From positions 2,170,001 through 2,234,000 of the forward strand of contig NZ_CP108054.1 of NCBI RefSeq assembly GCF_036173125.1: a stretch of DNA of 64,000 nt, in the 5' to 3' direction. Below are positions 32,670 to 41,085 of the stretch, piece after piece. Under the pieces are notes generated by a model. The model saw nothing but the letters and a program-made list of their open reading frames with translations. It made no database searches and was not told the DNA's origin. The number at the start of each line of letters is the position of its first letter. Within the stretch, counting starts at the first letter, position 1. A program made the translations under genes and the position numbers. The DNA is from Streptomyces sp. NBC_00286 (lineage in GTDB: Bacteria > Actinomycetota > Actinomycetes > Streptomycetales > Streptomycetaceae).

Positions 32670-33203
32670 GTGACCGGAGCCACCATCTGGCTCACGGGTC
32701 TGCCGAGTGCCGGCAAGACCACGATCGCGTACGAGCTGGCCGACCGGCTGCGTGCGGAGGGCCACCGCGTCGAGGTGCTCGACGGCGACGAGATCCGTAC
32801 GTTCCTGACGGCGGGCCTCGGCTTCAGCCGCGAGGACCGGCACACCAACGTGCAGCGCATCGGCTACCTCGCCGACCTGCTGTCCCGTAACGGCGTCAAG
32901 ACGCTCGTCCCGGTGATCGCACCGTACGCGGACAGCCGGGAGGCGGTGCGCAAGCGCCACATGGCCAGCGGCACCGCGTACCTCGAGGTGCATGTCGCGA
33001 CGCCGGTCGAGGTGTGCTCCGAGCGCGACGTGAAGGGGCTGTACGCCAAGCAGGCGGCCGGCGAGATCTCCGGGCTCACCGGGGTCGACGACCCGTACGA
33101 AGCGCCTGAGTCGCCCGATCTGCGCATCGAGTCGCACAACCAGACCGTGCAGGAGTCGGCAGCCACGGTCCACGCGCTGCTCACTGAAAGGGGTCTCGCA
33201 TGA
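32670..33203 (+). CDS. cysC: Adenylylsulfate kinase
   Basis: 177 residues from GTG 32670, chosen because AGGAG (32659-32663) lies 6 bases upstream and the size fits the family; GTG 32622, overlapping the cysH stop, would add 16 residues. It phosphorylates APS to PAPS. Walker A GLPSAGKTT (about 8-16), the APS-binding region SREDRHTNVQRIGYLADLLS (about 57-76), and the lid and C-terminus SGLTGVDDPYEAPE are present. The position between cysH and cysDN is the usual order in actinomycetes. PAPS would feed sulfotransferases or an alternative reductase, since the CysH here looks APS-specific (inference). Confidence 0.88.
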   Translation: MTGATIWLTGLPSAGKTTIAYELADRLRAEGHRVEVLDGDEIRTFLTAGLGFSREDRHTNVQRIGYLADLLSRNGVKTLVPVIAPYADSREAVRKRHMASGTAYLEVHVATPVEVCSERDVKGLYAKQAAGEISGLTGVDDPYEAPESPDLRIESHNQTVQESAATVHALLTERGLA

Positions 33204-34135
33204 CGACCGTCGCCACTCTGTCCGAGGAGACGGACAGCCCGTACGCGCTCTCGCACTTGGACGCGCTGGAGTCGGAGGGTGTGCACATCTTCCGTGAGGT
33301 GGCGGGCGAGTTCGAGCGGCCGGTGATCCTGTTCTCCGGCGGCAAGGACTCCATCGTCATGCTGCATCTGGCGCTGAAGGCGTTCGCCCCGGCGGCGATC
33401 CCCTTCTCGCTGCTGCATGTGGACACCGGGCACAACTTCCCCGAGGTCATCGCCTACCGGGACCGGGTGGTGGCCGAGCACGGGCTGCGGCTGCATGTCG
33501 CCTCCGTGCAGGAGTACATCGACGCGGGCAAGCTGCGGGAGCGGCCGGACGGCACGCGCAATCCGCTGCAGACCGTGCCGCTGACGGAGAAGATCCAGTC
33601 CGAGCGGTTCGACGCCGTGTTCGGCGGAGGACGCCGGGACGAGGAGAAGGCGCGGGCCAAGGAGCGGGTGTTCTCGCTGCGCGACGAGTTCTCCCAGTGG
33701 GACCCGCGCCGGCAGCGGCCCGAGCTGTGGAACCTGTACAACGGGCGGCACGCGCCCGGCGAGCACGTACGCGTCTTCCCGCTGTCCAACTGGACCGAGC
33801 TGGACGTGTGGCAGTACATCGCCCGGGAGAAGATCGAACTCCCGCAGATCTACTTCGCCCACGAGCGTGAGGTCTTCCAGCGCAGCGGCATGTGGCTGAC
33901 CGCAGGCGAATGGGGCGGCCCGAAGGACGACGAGACCGTCGAGAAGCGTCTCGTCCGCTACCGCACGGTGGGCGACATGTCCTGCACCGGCGCCGTCGAC
34001 TCCGACGCCACCACGCTGGACGCGGTGATCGCCGAGATCGCCGCCTCCCGGCTCACCGAGCGGGGCGCGACGCGCGCGGACGACAAGCTGTCCGAGGCCG
34101 CGATGGAAGACCGTAAGCGCGAGGGGTACTTCTAA
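33200..34135 (+). CDS. cysD: Sulfate adenylyltransferase subunit 2
   Basis: 311 residues. It forms APS from ATP and sulfate, using CysN GTP hydrolysis to drive the reaction. PP-loop ATPase motif LFSGGKDSIVMLHLALKAF (about 46-64), HVDTGHNFPEVIAYRD (about 74-89), the conserved VFGGGRRDEEKARAKERVFS (about 142-161) and LYNGRHAPGEHVRVFPLSNW (about 178-197) are all intact. ATG 33200 overlaps the cysC stop (ATGA) after a good site, AAAGGGG. Two bases separate its stop from cysN. Confidence 0.94.
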   Translation: MTTVATLSEETDSPYALSHLDALESEGVHIFREVAGEFERPVILFSGGKDSIVMLHLALKAFAPAAIPFSLLHVDTGHNFPEVIAYRDRVVAEHGLRLHVASVQEYIDAGKLRERPDGTRNPLQTVPLTEKIQSERFDAVFGGGRRDEEKARAKERVFSLRDEFSQWDPRRQRPELWNLYNGRHAPGEHVRVFPLSNWTELDVWQYIAREKIELPQIYFAHEREVFQRSGMWLTAGEWGGPKDDETVEKRLVRYRTVGDMSCTGAVDSDATTLDAVIAEIAASRLTERGATRADDKLSEAAMEDRKREGYF

Positions 34136-34137
34136 AG

Positions 34138-35493
34138 ATGACCAGCACCACCGATCCCACCGAGCCGCTGTCGGTCGAGCAGCTGTCGGCGACGACCCTG
34201 CTGCGGTTCGCGACCGCCGGGTCCGTCGACGACGGCAAGTCCACGCTCGTCGGCCGGCTGCTGCACGACTCCAAGTCGGTTCTCACCGACCAGTTGGAGG
34301 CCGTCGCGCACGCCTCGCGGAACCGCGGTCAGGACGCACCCGACCTGGCGCTGCTCACGGACGGGCTGCGGGCCGAGCGAGAGCAGGGCATCACGATCGA
34401 CGTGGCGTACCGCTACTTCGCCACCGCCCGCCGCCGGTTCATCCTCGCCGACACCCCCGGCCATGTGCAGTACACCCGCAACATGGTGACGGGTGCCTCC
34501 ACGGCCGAGCTGACGGTCATCCTCGTCGACGCCCGCAACGGCGTCGTCGAGCAGACCCGCCGGCACGCCGCGATCGCGGCCCTGCTGCGCGTCCCGCACG
34601 TGGTGCTGGCCGTCAACAAGATGGACCTCGTCGACTACCAGGAGACCGTCTTCGCCGCGATCGCCGAGGAGTTCACGGCGTACGCCTCCGAACTGGGCGT
34701 CCCCGAGATCACCGCGATCCCCATCTCGGCGCTCGCCGGGGACAACGTCGTGGACCCGTCCGCCAACATGGACTGGTACGGCGGCCCGACCTTCCTGGAG
34801 CACCTGGAGACGGTCCCGGTCACCCATGACCTGGCCACCTGCCACGCACGTCTGCCCGTGCAGTACGTGATCCGCCCGCAGACCGCCGAACACCCCGACT
34901 ACCGGGGTTATGCAGGCCAGATCGCGGCCGGTGCCTTCCGCGTCGGCGAAGAGGTCACGGTGCTGCCCTCGGGCCGCACGTCGAAGATCTCCGCGATCGA
35001 CCTGCTGGGCCGGCCGGTGGACGTGGCCTGGACGACGCAGTCGGTGACCGTCCTGCTGGAGGACGACATCGACATCTCACGCGGCGACTTGATCGTGCCC
35101 AGCAAGGACGCGCCCGCGACCACGCAGGACATCGAGGCGACGGTGTGCCATGTCGCGGACGCGGCGCTGACCATCGGCCACCGCGTGCTGCTCAAGCACG
35201 GCACCCGCACGGTCAAGGCGATCGTCAAGGACATCCCTTCCCGGCTGACCCTCGACGACCTGTCCCTGCATCCGCACCCGGGGCACCTGGTCGCCAACGA
35301 CATCGGCCGGGTGAAGATCCGTACCGCCGAGCCGCTGCCGGTCGACGCGTACGCCGACTCCCGGCGCACCGGCTCGTTCATCCTGATCGACCCGGCGGAC
35401 GGCACCACGCTGACCGCGGGCATGGTCGGCGAGTCCTTCGCCTCGCCGGAACCGGTGAAGACCGCGGCCGACGACGACGGCTGGGACTTCTGA
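34138..35493 (+). CDS. cysN: Sulfate adenylyltransferase subunit 1 (GTPase)
   Basis: 451 residues. The EF-Tu-like GTPase of ATP sulfurylase: G1 GSVDDGKST (about 30-38), G2/switch I EREQGITIDVAYRYF, G3 DTPGHVQYTRNM (about 105-116), G4 NKMDLVDY (about 160-167), and two beta-barrel domains behind. It hydrolyses GTP to energise APS formation with CysD. There is no fused APS kinase domain; that activity is encoded separately by cysC. ATG 34138 comes directly after the cysD stop. Confidence 0.94.
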   Translation: MTSTTDPTEPLSVEQLSATTLLRFATAGSVDDGKSTLVGRLLHDSKSVLTDQLEAVAHASRNRGQDAPDLALLTDGLRAEREQGITIDVAYRYFATARRRFILADTPGHVQYTRNMVTGASTAELTVILVDARNGVVEQTRRHAAIAALLRVPHVVLAVNKMDLVDYQETVFAAIAEEFTAYASELGVPEITAIPISALAGDNVVDPSANMDWYGGPTFLEHLETVPVTHDLATCHARLPVQYVIRPQTAEHPDYRGYAGQIAAGAFRVGEEVTVLPSGRTSKISAIDLLGRPVDVAWTTQSVTVLLEDDIDISRGDLIVPSKDAPATTQDIEATVCHVADAALTIGHRVLLKHGTRTVKAIVKDIPSRLTLDDLSLHPHPGHLVANDIGRVKIRTAEPLPVDAYADSRRTGSFILIDPADGTTLTAGMVGESFASPEPVKTAADDDGWDF

Positions 35494-35494
35494 C

Positions 35495-35599
35495 ATGACG
35501 ACCGACGGGTTCTTCTCGACGTTCGCGAAGGAGGGCGGCCGCGTTGGCAGCGGCGCCCTTGGCAGCGGGCAGGGCGGGGTGGCGCGATGTGCGGTGTGA
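35495..35599 (+). CDS. Tiny ORF after cysN (34 codons, doubtful)
   Basis: ATG 35495 lies one base after the cysN stop. The frame reads MTTDGFFSTFAKEGGRVGSG and then a Gly/Ala-rich tail to TGA 35597-35599. It contains a short direct repeat (GTTGGCAGCGGCGC and CTTGGCAGCGGGCA). The position makes coupled translation possible, but low complexity and lack of a recognisable domain leave doubt. Confidence 0.3.
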   Translation: MTTDGFFSTFAKEGGRVGSGALGSGQGGVARCAV

Positions 35600-35722
35600 C
35601 GCCCTCAGCGGTGAAGGCGTACGCGCCTTGCCGACGCGCCCCGTACCGACGAAAACCCCCTGCCGATCTCCCGGCCACGCCCTGAGAGCGTGACCGCCGG
35701 GCCGACGAGAGGAACCCCTCCC

Positions 35723-36832
35723 GTGCCTGCTCTCCCCTCCGCCCTCCGCCGCGGTCTCGCCGTGGTGGTGGCCGTGCCCCTGCTGGCGCTCGCCGCGCCG
35801 GCCTGCGGGTACGGCTCCCAGGCCAAGGACAACGGCACGGAGAACGTCGCCGCCCACGGCAAGAAGCTCTCCGCCGACACCGTACGAATCGGCTACTTCC
35901 CGAATCTGACCCACGCCACGGCGCTCGTCGGTGACAAGAAGGGGCTGCTCCAGAAGGAGCTGGGGGGCACGCAGGCCACGTACTCGCAGTTCAACGCGGG
36001 CCCCGCCGAGATCGAGGCGCTCAACTCGGGCTCCATCGACATCGGCTGGATCGGTCCGTCGCCCGCGATCAACGGCTACTCGACGACCGAGGGCAAGGGC
36101 CTGCGCATCATCGGCGGTTCGGCGTCCGGCGGTGTGAAGCTCGTGGTGAACCCGGAGAAGATCAAGTCCCTGAAGGACGTCAAGGGCAAGGAGATCGCGA
36201 CTCCGCAGCTCGGCAACACGCAGGACGTGGCATTCCTCAACTGGGTGTCGGAGCAGGGCTGGAAGGTCGACCCGCAGAGCGGCAAGGGCGACGTGTCCGT
36301 GGTACGCACGGACAACAAGATCACCCCGGACGCCTACAAGTCGGGCTCCGTGGACGGTGCGTGGGTGCCGGAGCCGACCGCGTCCAAGCTGGTCGCGGAG
36401 GGCGGCAAGGTGCTGCTCGACGAGGCCGATCTGTGGCCGGACAAGAAGTTCGTGATCACGAACATCATCGTGTCGCAGAAGTTCCTGAAGGAGCACCCGG
36501 ACGTCGTCGAGGCCGTACTGCGCGGCTCGGTGAAGACCAACGCCTGGATGAACGCCCACCCGGAGGAGGCGAAGGCCGCGGCCAACGCCAAGCTCCAGGA
36601 GCTGACCTCGAAGCCGCTGCCCGCCGATGTAATCGATCCGGCCTGGAAGTCGATCCGGTTCACCGACGATCCGCTGGCCGCCACCCTCGGCGCCGAGGCG
36701 CGGCACGCGGTCAAGGCGGGTCTGCTCGAGAAGCCCGACCTCAAGGGCATCTACGACCTCGCACCACTGGACAAGGTCCTCAAGGCCGAGGGCGAGCCCG
36801 CAGTCGACGACGCCGGCCTCGGCGTCAAGTAA
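35723..36832 (+). CDS. ssuA: Aliphatic sulfonate-type ABC transporter substrate-binding lipoprotein
   Basis: 369 residues from GTG 35723 (GAGAGGAA upstream). The N-terminal signal (RRGLAVVVAVPLLALAAPAC) ends in a lipobox-like Cys followed by GYGS, so the mature protein is membrane-anchored outside the cell. The binding domain has RIGYFPNLTHATALVGDKKG, the ligand-pocket region FNAGPAEIEALNSGSIDIGW with IGPSPAINGYSTTEGKGLR, and GSVDGAWVPEPTASKLVAEG, typical of the NMT1/SsuA/TauA family. It probably captures sulfonates or taurine for the importer encoded next. Nitrate or bicarbonate relatives exist, but the sulfur-operon context decides. Start of the second half of the operon. Confidence 0.83.
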   Translation: MPALPSALRRGLAVVVAVPLLALAAPACGYGSQAKDNGTENVAAHGKKLSADTVRIGYFPNLTHATALVGDKKGLLQKELGGTQATYSQFNAGPAEIEALNSGSIDIGWIGPSPAINGYSTTEGKGLRIIGGSASGGVKLVVNPEKIKSLKDVKGKEIATPQLGNTQDVAFLNWVSEQGWKVDPQSGKGDVSVVRTDNKITPDAYKSGSVDGAWVPEPTASKLVAEGGKVLLDEADLWPDKKFVITNIIVSQKFLKEHPDVVEAVLRGSVKTNAWMNAHPEEAKAAANAKLQELTSKPLPADVIDPAWKSIRFTDDPLAATLGAEARHAVKAGLLEKPDLKGIYDLAPLDKVLKAEGEPAVDDAGLGVK

Positions 36833-36868
36833 GTCCGGAAATCGATGAGTTCACAGGAGGTGACGACC

Positions 36869-37657
36869 ATGGCAACCGCCCTCGCCAAGGCCGCCGACGC
36901 CGGTACGTCGGTGGCGCACGCCGCGCGCATCGAGCATGTCTCGAAGTCCTTCGCCGGCCCGGCCGGACAGCAGCTCGTCCTCGACGACATCACGCTCGAT
37001 GTCGCGCCCGGCGAGTTCGTCACCCTTCTGGGGGCCTCCGGGTGCGGCAAGTCGACGCTGCTGAACCTGGTGGCCGGCCTGGACAAGCCGACCGCCGGCG
37101 GCATCACCACGGACGGCCGCCCGGCGCTGATGTTCCAGGAGCACGCCCTCTTCCCGTGGCTGACCGCGGGCAAGAACATCGAACTCGCCCTGAAGCTCCG
37201 GGGCATCGCGAAGTCCGAGCGGCGCGACAAGGCCGAGGAGCTGCTGGAGCTCGTCCGGCTGAAGGGCGCGCACGGCAAGCGGGTGCACGAGCTGTCGGGC
37301 GGTATGCGGCAGCGGGTCGCGCTGGCCCGCGCACTGGCACAGGACAGCAAACTCCTGCTGATGGACGAGCCGTTCGCGGCACTCGACGCCATCACCCGTG
37401 ACGTGCTGCACGACGAGCTGACGCGCATCTGGCGGGAGACGAACCTGTCGGTGCTGTTCGTGACGCACAACGTGCGCGAGGCGGTACGGCTCGCCGAGCG
37501 CGTCGTGCTGCTGTCCTCGCGCCCCGGCCGTATCGCACGGGAGTGGACGGTCGACATTCCGCAACCGCGGCGTATCGAGGACGCCGCGGTGGCAGAGCTG
37601 TCCCTCGAGATCACCGATCAACTGCGTGGGGAGATCCGCCGTCATGGCCAGCACTGA
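36869..37657 (+). CDS. ssuB: Sulfonate ABC transporter ATP-binding protein
   Basis: 262 residues from ATG 36869. A perfect AGGAGGTGA (36855-36863) lies 5 bases upstream, which decides against the in-frame ATG at 36845. Walker A LLGASGCGKSTLLNLVAGL (about 52-70), Q-loop LMFQEHALFPWLTAGKN, signature HELSGGMRQRVALARALA (about 142-159), Walker B LLLMDEPFAALDAITRD and the H-loop FVTHNVREAVRLAER are intact. It energises the SsuC permease for uptake of sulfonate-type substrates. The stop lies inside the permease start region (14-base overlap). Confidence 0.9.
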   Translation: MATALAKAADAGTSVAHAARIEHVSKSFAGPAGQQLVLDDITLDVAPGEFVTLLGASGCGKSTLLNLVAGLDKPTAGGITTDGRPALMFQEHALFPWLTAGKNIELALKLRGIAKSERRDKAEELLELVRLKGAHGKRVHELSGGMRQRVALARALAQDSKLLLMDEPFAALDAITRDVLHDELTRIWRETNLSVLFVTHNVREAVRLAERVVLLSSRPGRIAREWTVDIPQPRRIEDAAVAELSLEITDQLRGEIRRHGQH

Positions 37658-38561
37658 GGCGACGGACGCCAAGACCGGAACCGGCGGCAAGGCCGCTGCG
37701 GACGGCAACGATCTCGCCGGGCTCGAAGCGGGCCTGGACGCCCTCGAGACAGTCCAGACCCGGCGTACGCCCTTCCGGAAGACCCTCGTCGACAAGATCC
37801 TGCCGCCGGTCGTCGCCGTGCTCCTGGTCGTGGTGGTCTGGCAGATCCTGGTGTGGGCGAAGGTCGTCGACAGCTACAAGCTGCCCGCGCCGTCCGAGGT
37901 CTGGGGCGAGGTCCGCGAGGCCTGGCTGCAGGGCACGCTCCACGAGTACATCTGGACGAGCGTCTCCCGCGGGCTGCTGGGCTTCCTGCTGGCGCTGGCG
38001 ATCGGTACACCGCTGGGTCTGCTGGTGGCGCGCGTGAAGTTCGTCCGGGCGGCGATCGGCCCGATCCTGTCCGGCCTTCAGTCACTGCCGTCGGTGGCCT
38101 GGGTGCCGCCGGCCGTGCTGTGGCTGGGCCTGAACGACCGGATGATGTTCGCGGTGATCCTGCTGGGCGCGGTGCCCTCCATCGCCAACGGCCTGGTGTC
38201 GGGCGTCGACCAGGTGCCGCCGCTGTTCCTGCGGGCGGGCCGTACGCTCGGGGCGACGGGCCTGCGCGGCACCTGGCACATCGTGATGCCGGCCGCGCTG
38301 CCCGGCTATCTGGCCGGTCTGAAGCAGGGCTGGGCGTTCTCCTGGCGTTCGCTGATGGCCGCGGAGATCATCGCGTCCTCGCCGGAACTGGGCATCGGCC
38401 TCGGCCAGTTGCTGGAGAACGGCCGTACGGCGAACAGCATGTCCATGGTCTTCTTCGCCATCCTCCTGATCCTGATCGTCGGTATCGCCATCGACCTGCT
38501 GATCTTCAGTCCGCTGGAGCGGTCGGTGCTGCGCAGCCGCGGTCTCCTCCCGAACCGCTGA
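37644..38561 (+). CDS. ssuC: Sulfonate ABC transporter permease
   Basis: 305 residues from ATG 37644, overlapping ssuB by 14 bases. A polar N-terminus (about 50 residues) precedes the first helix VVAVLLVVVVWQILVWAKVV; about six transmembrane helices follow. The inner-membrane-component EAA loop is present as FLRAGRTLGATGLRGTWHIV with MPAALPGYLAGLKQGWAFSW (about 200-240), typical of BPD_transp_1 in SsuC/TauC. It forms the channel for the SsuA-delivered ligand and contacts SsuB. Directly followed by the chelatase-like gene, 20 bases on. Confidence 0.9.
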   Translation: MASTEATDAKTGTGGKAAADGNDLAGLEAGLDALETVQTRRTPFRKTLVDKILPPVVAVLLVVVVWQILVWAKVVDSYKLPAPSEVWGEVREAWLQGTLHEYIWTSVSRGLLGFLLALAIGTPLGLLVARVKFVRAAIGPILSGLQSLPSVAWVPPAVLWLGLNDRMMFAVILLGAVPSIANGLVSGVDQVPPLFLRAGRTLGATGLRGTWHIVMPAALPGYLAGLKQGWAFSWRSLMAAEIIASSPELGIGLGQLLENGRTANSMSMVFFAILLILIVGIAIDLLIFSPLERSVLRSRGLLPNR

Positions 38562-38581
38562 CCCGGGGAGTGTCACGTCCC

Positions 38582-39319
38582 ATGCGTCGACCGGTCCTAC
38601 TCGTCATCGCCCACGGCAGCCGCGACCCGCGCCATGCCGCGACGGTGCACGCCCTGGTGCGCCGGGTACGCGCCATGCGCCCGGGCCTGCGCGTGGAGAC
38701 CGGCTTCCTGGACTTCAACATCCCTTCCGTTCCCGCGGTGCTGGAGTCCATGGCGGCAGAGGGCGTACGTGATGTCGTGGCCCAGCCGCTGCTGCTGAAC
38801 AGGGCCTTCCACGCGAAGGCCGACATCCCGGCGGTGCTGCGGGAGGCACCGTCGCGGCTGCGGATCCGGCAGGCCGAGGTGCTCGGCCCGTCGCCGCTGC
38901 TGACCGCCGCGCTCGAACGGCGGCTGTACGAGGCCGGGTTGACCCCGGCCGACAAGTCCTCGACCGGGGTCGTACTGGCCTCGGCGGGGTCCACCGACCC
39001 GGAGGCGATCGCAGTGATCGCAGAAATCGCGCGGGAGTGGCGGCACACCGGTTGGTGCGCCGTGCGACCTGCGTTCGCCTCCGCATCCCTTCCCCGCACG
39101 GAGGACGCGGTGCGGGAACTGCGGGCGCTGGGCTGCGCCCGCGTGGCGGTCGCCCCGTACGTCCTCGCCCCCGGCTTCCTGCCGGACCGGATCGCGCGGG
39201 GCGCGGCCGAGGCGGACGTGCTGGCGGATGTGCTGGGGCCGGCGCCGGAGGTGGCTCGGGTGCTGCTGGAGCGGTATGACGGGGCGCGGGTGCCGGTGAT
39301 GGCGGCGCTGGGGGCTTGA
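38582..39319 (+). CDS. Sirohydrochlorin chelatase-like protein (CbiX/SirB family)
   Basis: 245 residues from ATG 38582; GTG 38570 is an alternative with a GGGGA site. Two CbiX-like domains are present: the first begins VLLVIAHGSRDPRHAATVHA (active-site His in AHGSRD), with AQPLLLNRAFHAKADIPAVL holding the second His; the second begins VVLASAGSTDPEAIAVIAEI and lacks the AHGS His. Such proteins insert Fe2+ into sirohydrochlorin to give siroheme, or Co2+ for cobalamin. As last gene of the sulfite reductase operon, an iron chelatase role in siroheme supply for CysI is the best reading (inference). A hairpin at 39320-39366 follows. Confidence 0.84.
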   Translation: MRRPVLLVIAHGSRDPRHAATVHALVRRVRAMRPGLRVETGFLDFNIPSVPAVLESMAAEGVRDVVAQPLLLNRAFHAKADIPAVLREAPSRLRIRQAEVLGPSPLLTAALERRLYEAGLTPADKSSTGVVLASAGSTDPEAIAVIAEIAREWRHTGWCAVRPAFASASLPRTEDAVRELRALGCARVAVAPYVLAPGFLPDRIARGAAEADVLADVLGPAPEVARVLLERYDGARVPVMAALGA

Positions 39320-39366
39320 GCAGCCGCGGACGCCCACACCTTCTTCCCTGGACGACCCGCGGCTGC
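39320..39366 (+). terminator. Hairpin terminator of the sulfur operon
   Basis: GCAGCCGCGG (39320-39329) pairs with CCGCGGCTGC (39357-39366), perfect over 10 bp with a 27-base loop, directly after the last stop codon of the operon. Confidence 0.55.
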
Positions 39367-39392
39367 TTCCCTGCCCGAGCCAAACGCGGCGC

Positions 39393-40415
39393 TCAGTCCT
39401 CTTGAACCGACGCGACCGCCTCGTCGGCCAGCCGCACCAGCTCGGACACCGGCATCGACCCCGCCTCCCTGCGCTCGCGCGCGAAGTCGTTCGCGAGCCG
39501 TTGCAGCAGGTCGTTGAGCGGGGTCGGCACGCCGTGCAGGCGGCCCAGGAGGGTGATCTCGCCATTGAGGTAGTCGGCCTCGATCGTGCCGGTGCCACGG
39601 TGGAGCGACTGCCAGGAGGAGCCGGCACCACGCTCGGAGCCGTCGAAGGGCTCGAACCGCATCTTGTCCGCGCGCGCCTGCTTCTGCTCCTCGTCACCGG
39701 CGTACGCGATGCCCGCCGCGGCGAGCACGGCCTCACCCTCGGCGCGAACGCGGTCGTAGAGCGCGATGCCCTCCTCGCTGGCGAGCACGCCGCTGACCGC
39801 CTCGATCGCGTTCGCGAGGTTGCCGAGGAGCTTGGCGTACTGCCAGCGCGTCACATCGGGCACGACCGGTGCCTCGAACCGGGACTTCTCCAGATCGGCC
39901 GCTATACGACGGGCCGTCTCGTCCATGCCGGACGGGTAACGGCCGAGGTGCAGAATGCCGGTAAGAGGCGTACCGGCGGCGGACACAACGCCCGGCTCGA
40001 CAAAGGCCGCGGGCAGCCAGACACACATGCCGTACACCCGCCGAAAACGCCGCAGCGCGAGCCGCTGGCTCTCTACGCCGTTCTGCGCGCAGACCAGGGG
40101 CAGCCGCTCCCCCGCCGTCCCCCCGCCCGCCACCGTGACCGGAGCCCAACTCTCCAGGGCCGCCGCGCTGTCCTGCGTCTTGACGGCGAGTACGAGCACG
40201 TCCTCCGCCCGCAACTCCCCCAGGGCGTACGGCCCGTCGACCGTGGCCAACCGCTGCACGTGCGGCCCATCGGGCACCACCAGCCGCAACCCACGCTCAC
40301 GCAACGCCTCGTACTGAGCACCCCGCGCAACCAACACAACCTCGCACCCGGCCCCGGCAAGGCGCCCACCGATCGCCCCGCCCACGGCCCCCGCTCCGAT
40401 GATGATGTATCGCAT
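39393..40415 (-). CDS. 2-dehydropantoate 2-reductase family protein
   Basis: 340 residues from ATG 40415. Rossmann start RYIIIGAGAVGGAIGGRLAG (about 2-21, GxGxxG), cofactor-selective VVLVARG, the family stretch LAVKTQDSAAALES and CAQNGVESQ (about 75-120), and the C-terminal helical domain with WQYAKLLGNLANAIEAVSGV (about 190-209, conserved Lys/Asn) plus GSSWQSLHRGTGTIEADYLN (conserved Ser and Glu). Family function: NADPH reduction of ketopantoate to pantoate in coenzyme A synthesis, but many paralogues act on other 2-oxo acids, and the length is slightly above that of PanE. Convergent with the sulfur operon; a hairpin lies between the two. Confidence 0.83.
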   Translation of the reverse strand: MRYIIIGAGAVGGAIGGRLAGAGCEVVLVARGAQYEALRERGLRLVVPDGPHVQRLATVDGPYALGELRAEDVLVLAVKTQDSAAALESWAPVTVAGGGTAGERLPLVCAQNGVESQRLALRRFRRVYGMCVWLPAAFVEPGVVSAAGTPLTGILHLGRYPSGMDETARRIAADLEKSRFEAPVVPDVTRWQYAKLLGNLANAIEAVSGVLASEEGIALYDRVRAEGEAVLAAAGIAYAGDEEQKQARADKMRFEPFDGSERGAGSSWQSLHRGTGTIEADYLNGEITLLGRLHGVPTPLNDLLQRLANDFARERREAGSMPVSELVRLADEAVASVQED

Positions 40416-40542
40416 GAGTCCGAGCCTGCCACAGCCGCGGCCGGCGCCCACCCAATGCTCGACTCGGCCACCGCCCCCGGCAGTTCGCATGTTCCGGCTA
40501 CTGGAATCCCGTGTGAGAAGGCCCGCGCGAACCGCCGCGGCT

Positions 40543-41085
40543 TCAGCGCATAAGGTCGTCGGGCCGCGTCGAAACGCGGTGCAAGTGGCGGCCGGCGGCC
40601 ACCATCCGGCCGAGTAGCTCGTGACCGTCCGCGGCAGTGACCAGCCCACCGACGACGGCCTCGTGCATCAGGTCGTAGGTCTCCTTCGTGGTGATGCCTC
40701 GTCGCCGGGCGAAGGCGCCGGCCGACCGGTCATCGGTGATCCATACCGAGTCGCGGAATTCGCGACGCATGATGATCAGTACGCAGGTCTCGGCCTCGCC
40801 GAGGTGTTTGGTCGGTGCCGAGGCGACACCGCCGAAGACAGCTCGGCGTATACGGTCGACCTCGGCGATCTCCCGGATGTCCGTGATGGCGATCGGCTCG
40901 CCGAGCATGCCGGCCACCACTCTGTCCCGTAAGCGGGGAAGGTAGGCGGCTGACTGCTGTGCTTCGTGAGCCACGGCCTCGGTCCAGCGGCCGCGGCCGT
41001 CGAGCAGTTTCTCCAGCAGGGGCAGGCGGTCGACGGCCGCGAAGTTGCACAGCACCGTGTTGTCCGGGAACCAGCAGATTTTCAT
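40543..41085 (-). CDS. PIN-domain protein, candidate toxin or nuclease partner of XRE-ImmA
   Basis: 180 residues. The PIN-like nuclease fold is indicated by ordered acidic residues: Asp8 in WFPDNTVLCNF, Glu36, Glu97/Glu99 in KHLGEAETCVL, and Asp118/Asp119 in VWITDDRSAGAFARRRGI. PIN domains are Mg2+-dependent RNases, often toxins. The start ATG 41085 overlaps the stop of the XRE-ImmA/IrrE gene (41082-41085), so the two are translated together. Leu52 is a TTA codon (40930-40932), predicting bldA control, unusual for a housekeeping gene. Likely cytosolic. The upstream gene would be the regulator or antitoxin (inference); the pair could also respond to DNA damage or phage. Confidence 0.78.
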   Translation of the reverse strand: MKICWFPDNTVLCNFAAVDRLPLLEKLLDGRGRWTEAVAHEAQQSAAYLPRLRDRVVAGMLGEPIAITDIREIAEVDRIRRAVFGGVASAPTKHLGEAETCVLIIMRREFRDSVWITDDRSAGAFARRRGITTKETYDLMHEAVVGGLVTAADGHELLGRMVAAGRHLHRVSTRPDDLMR

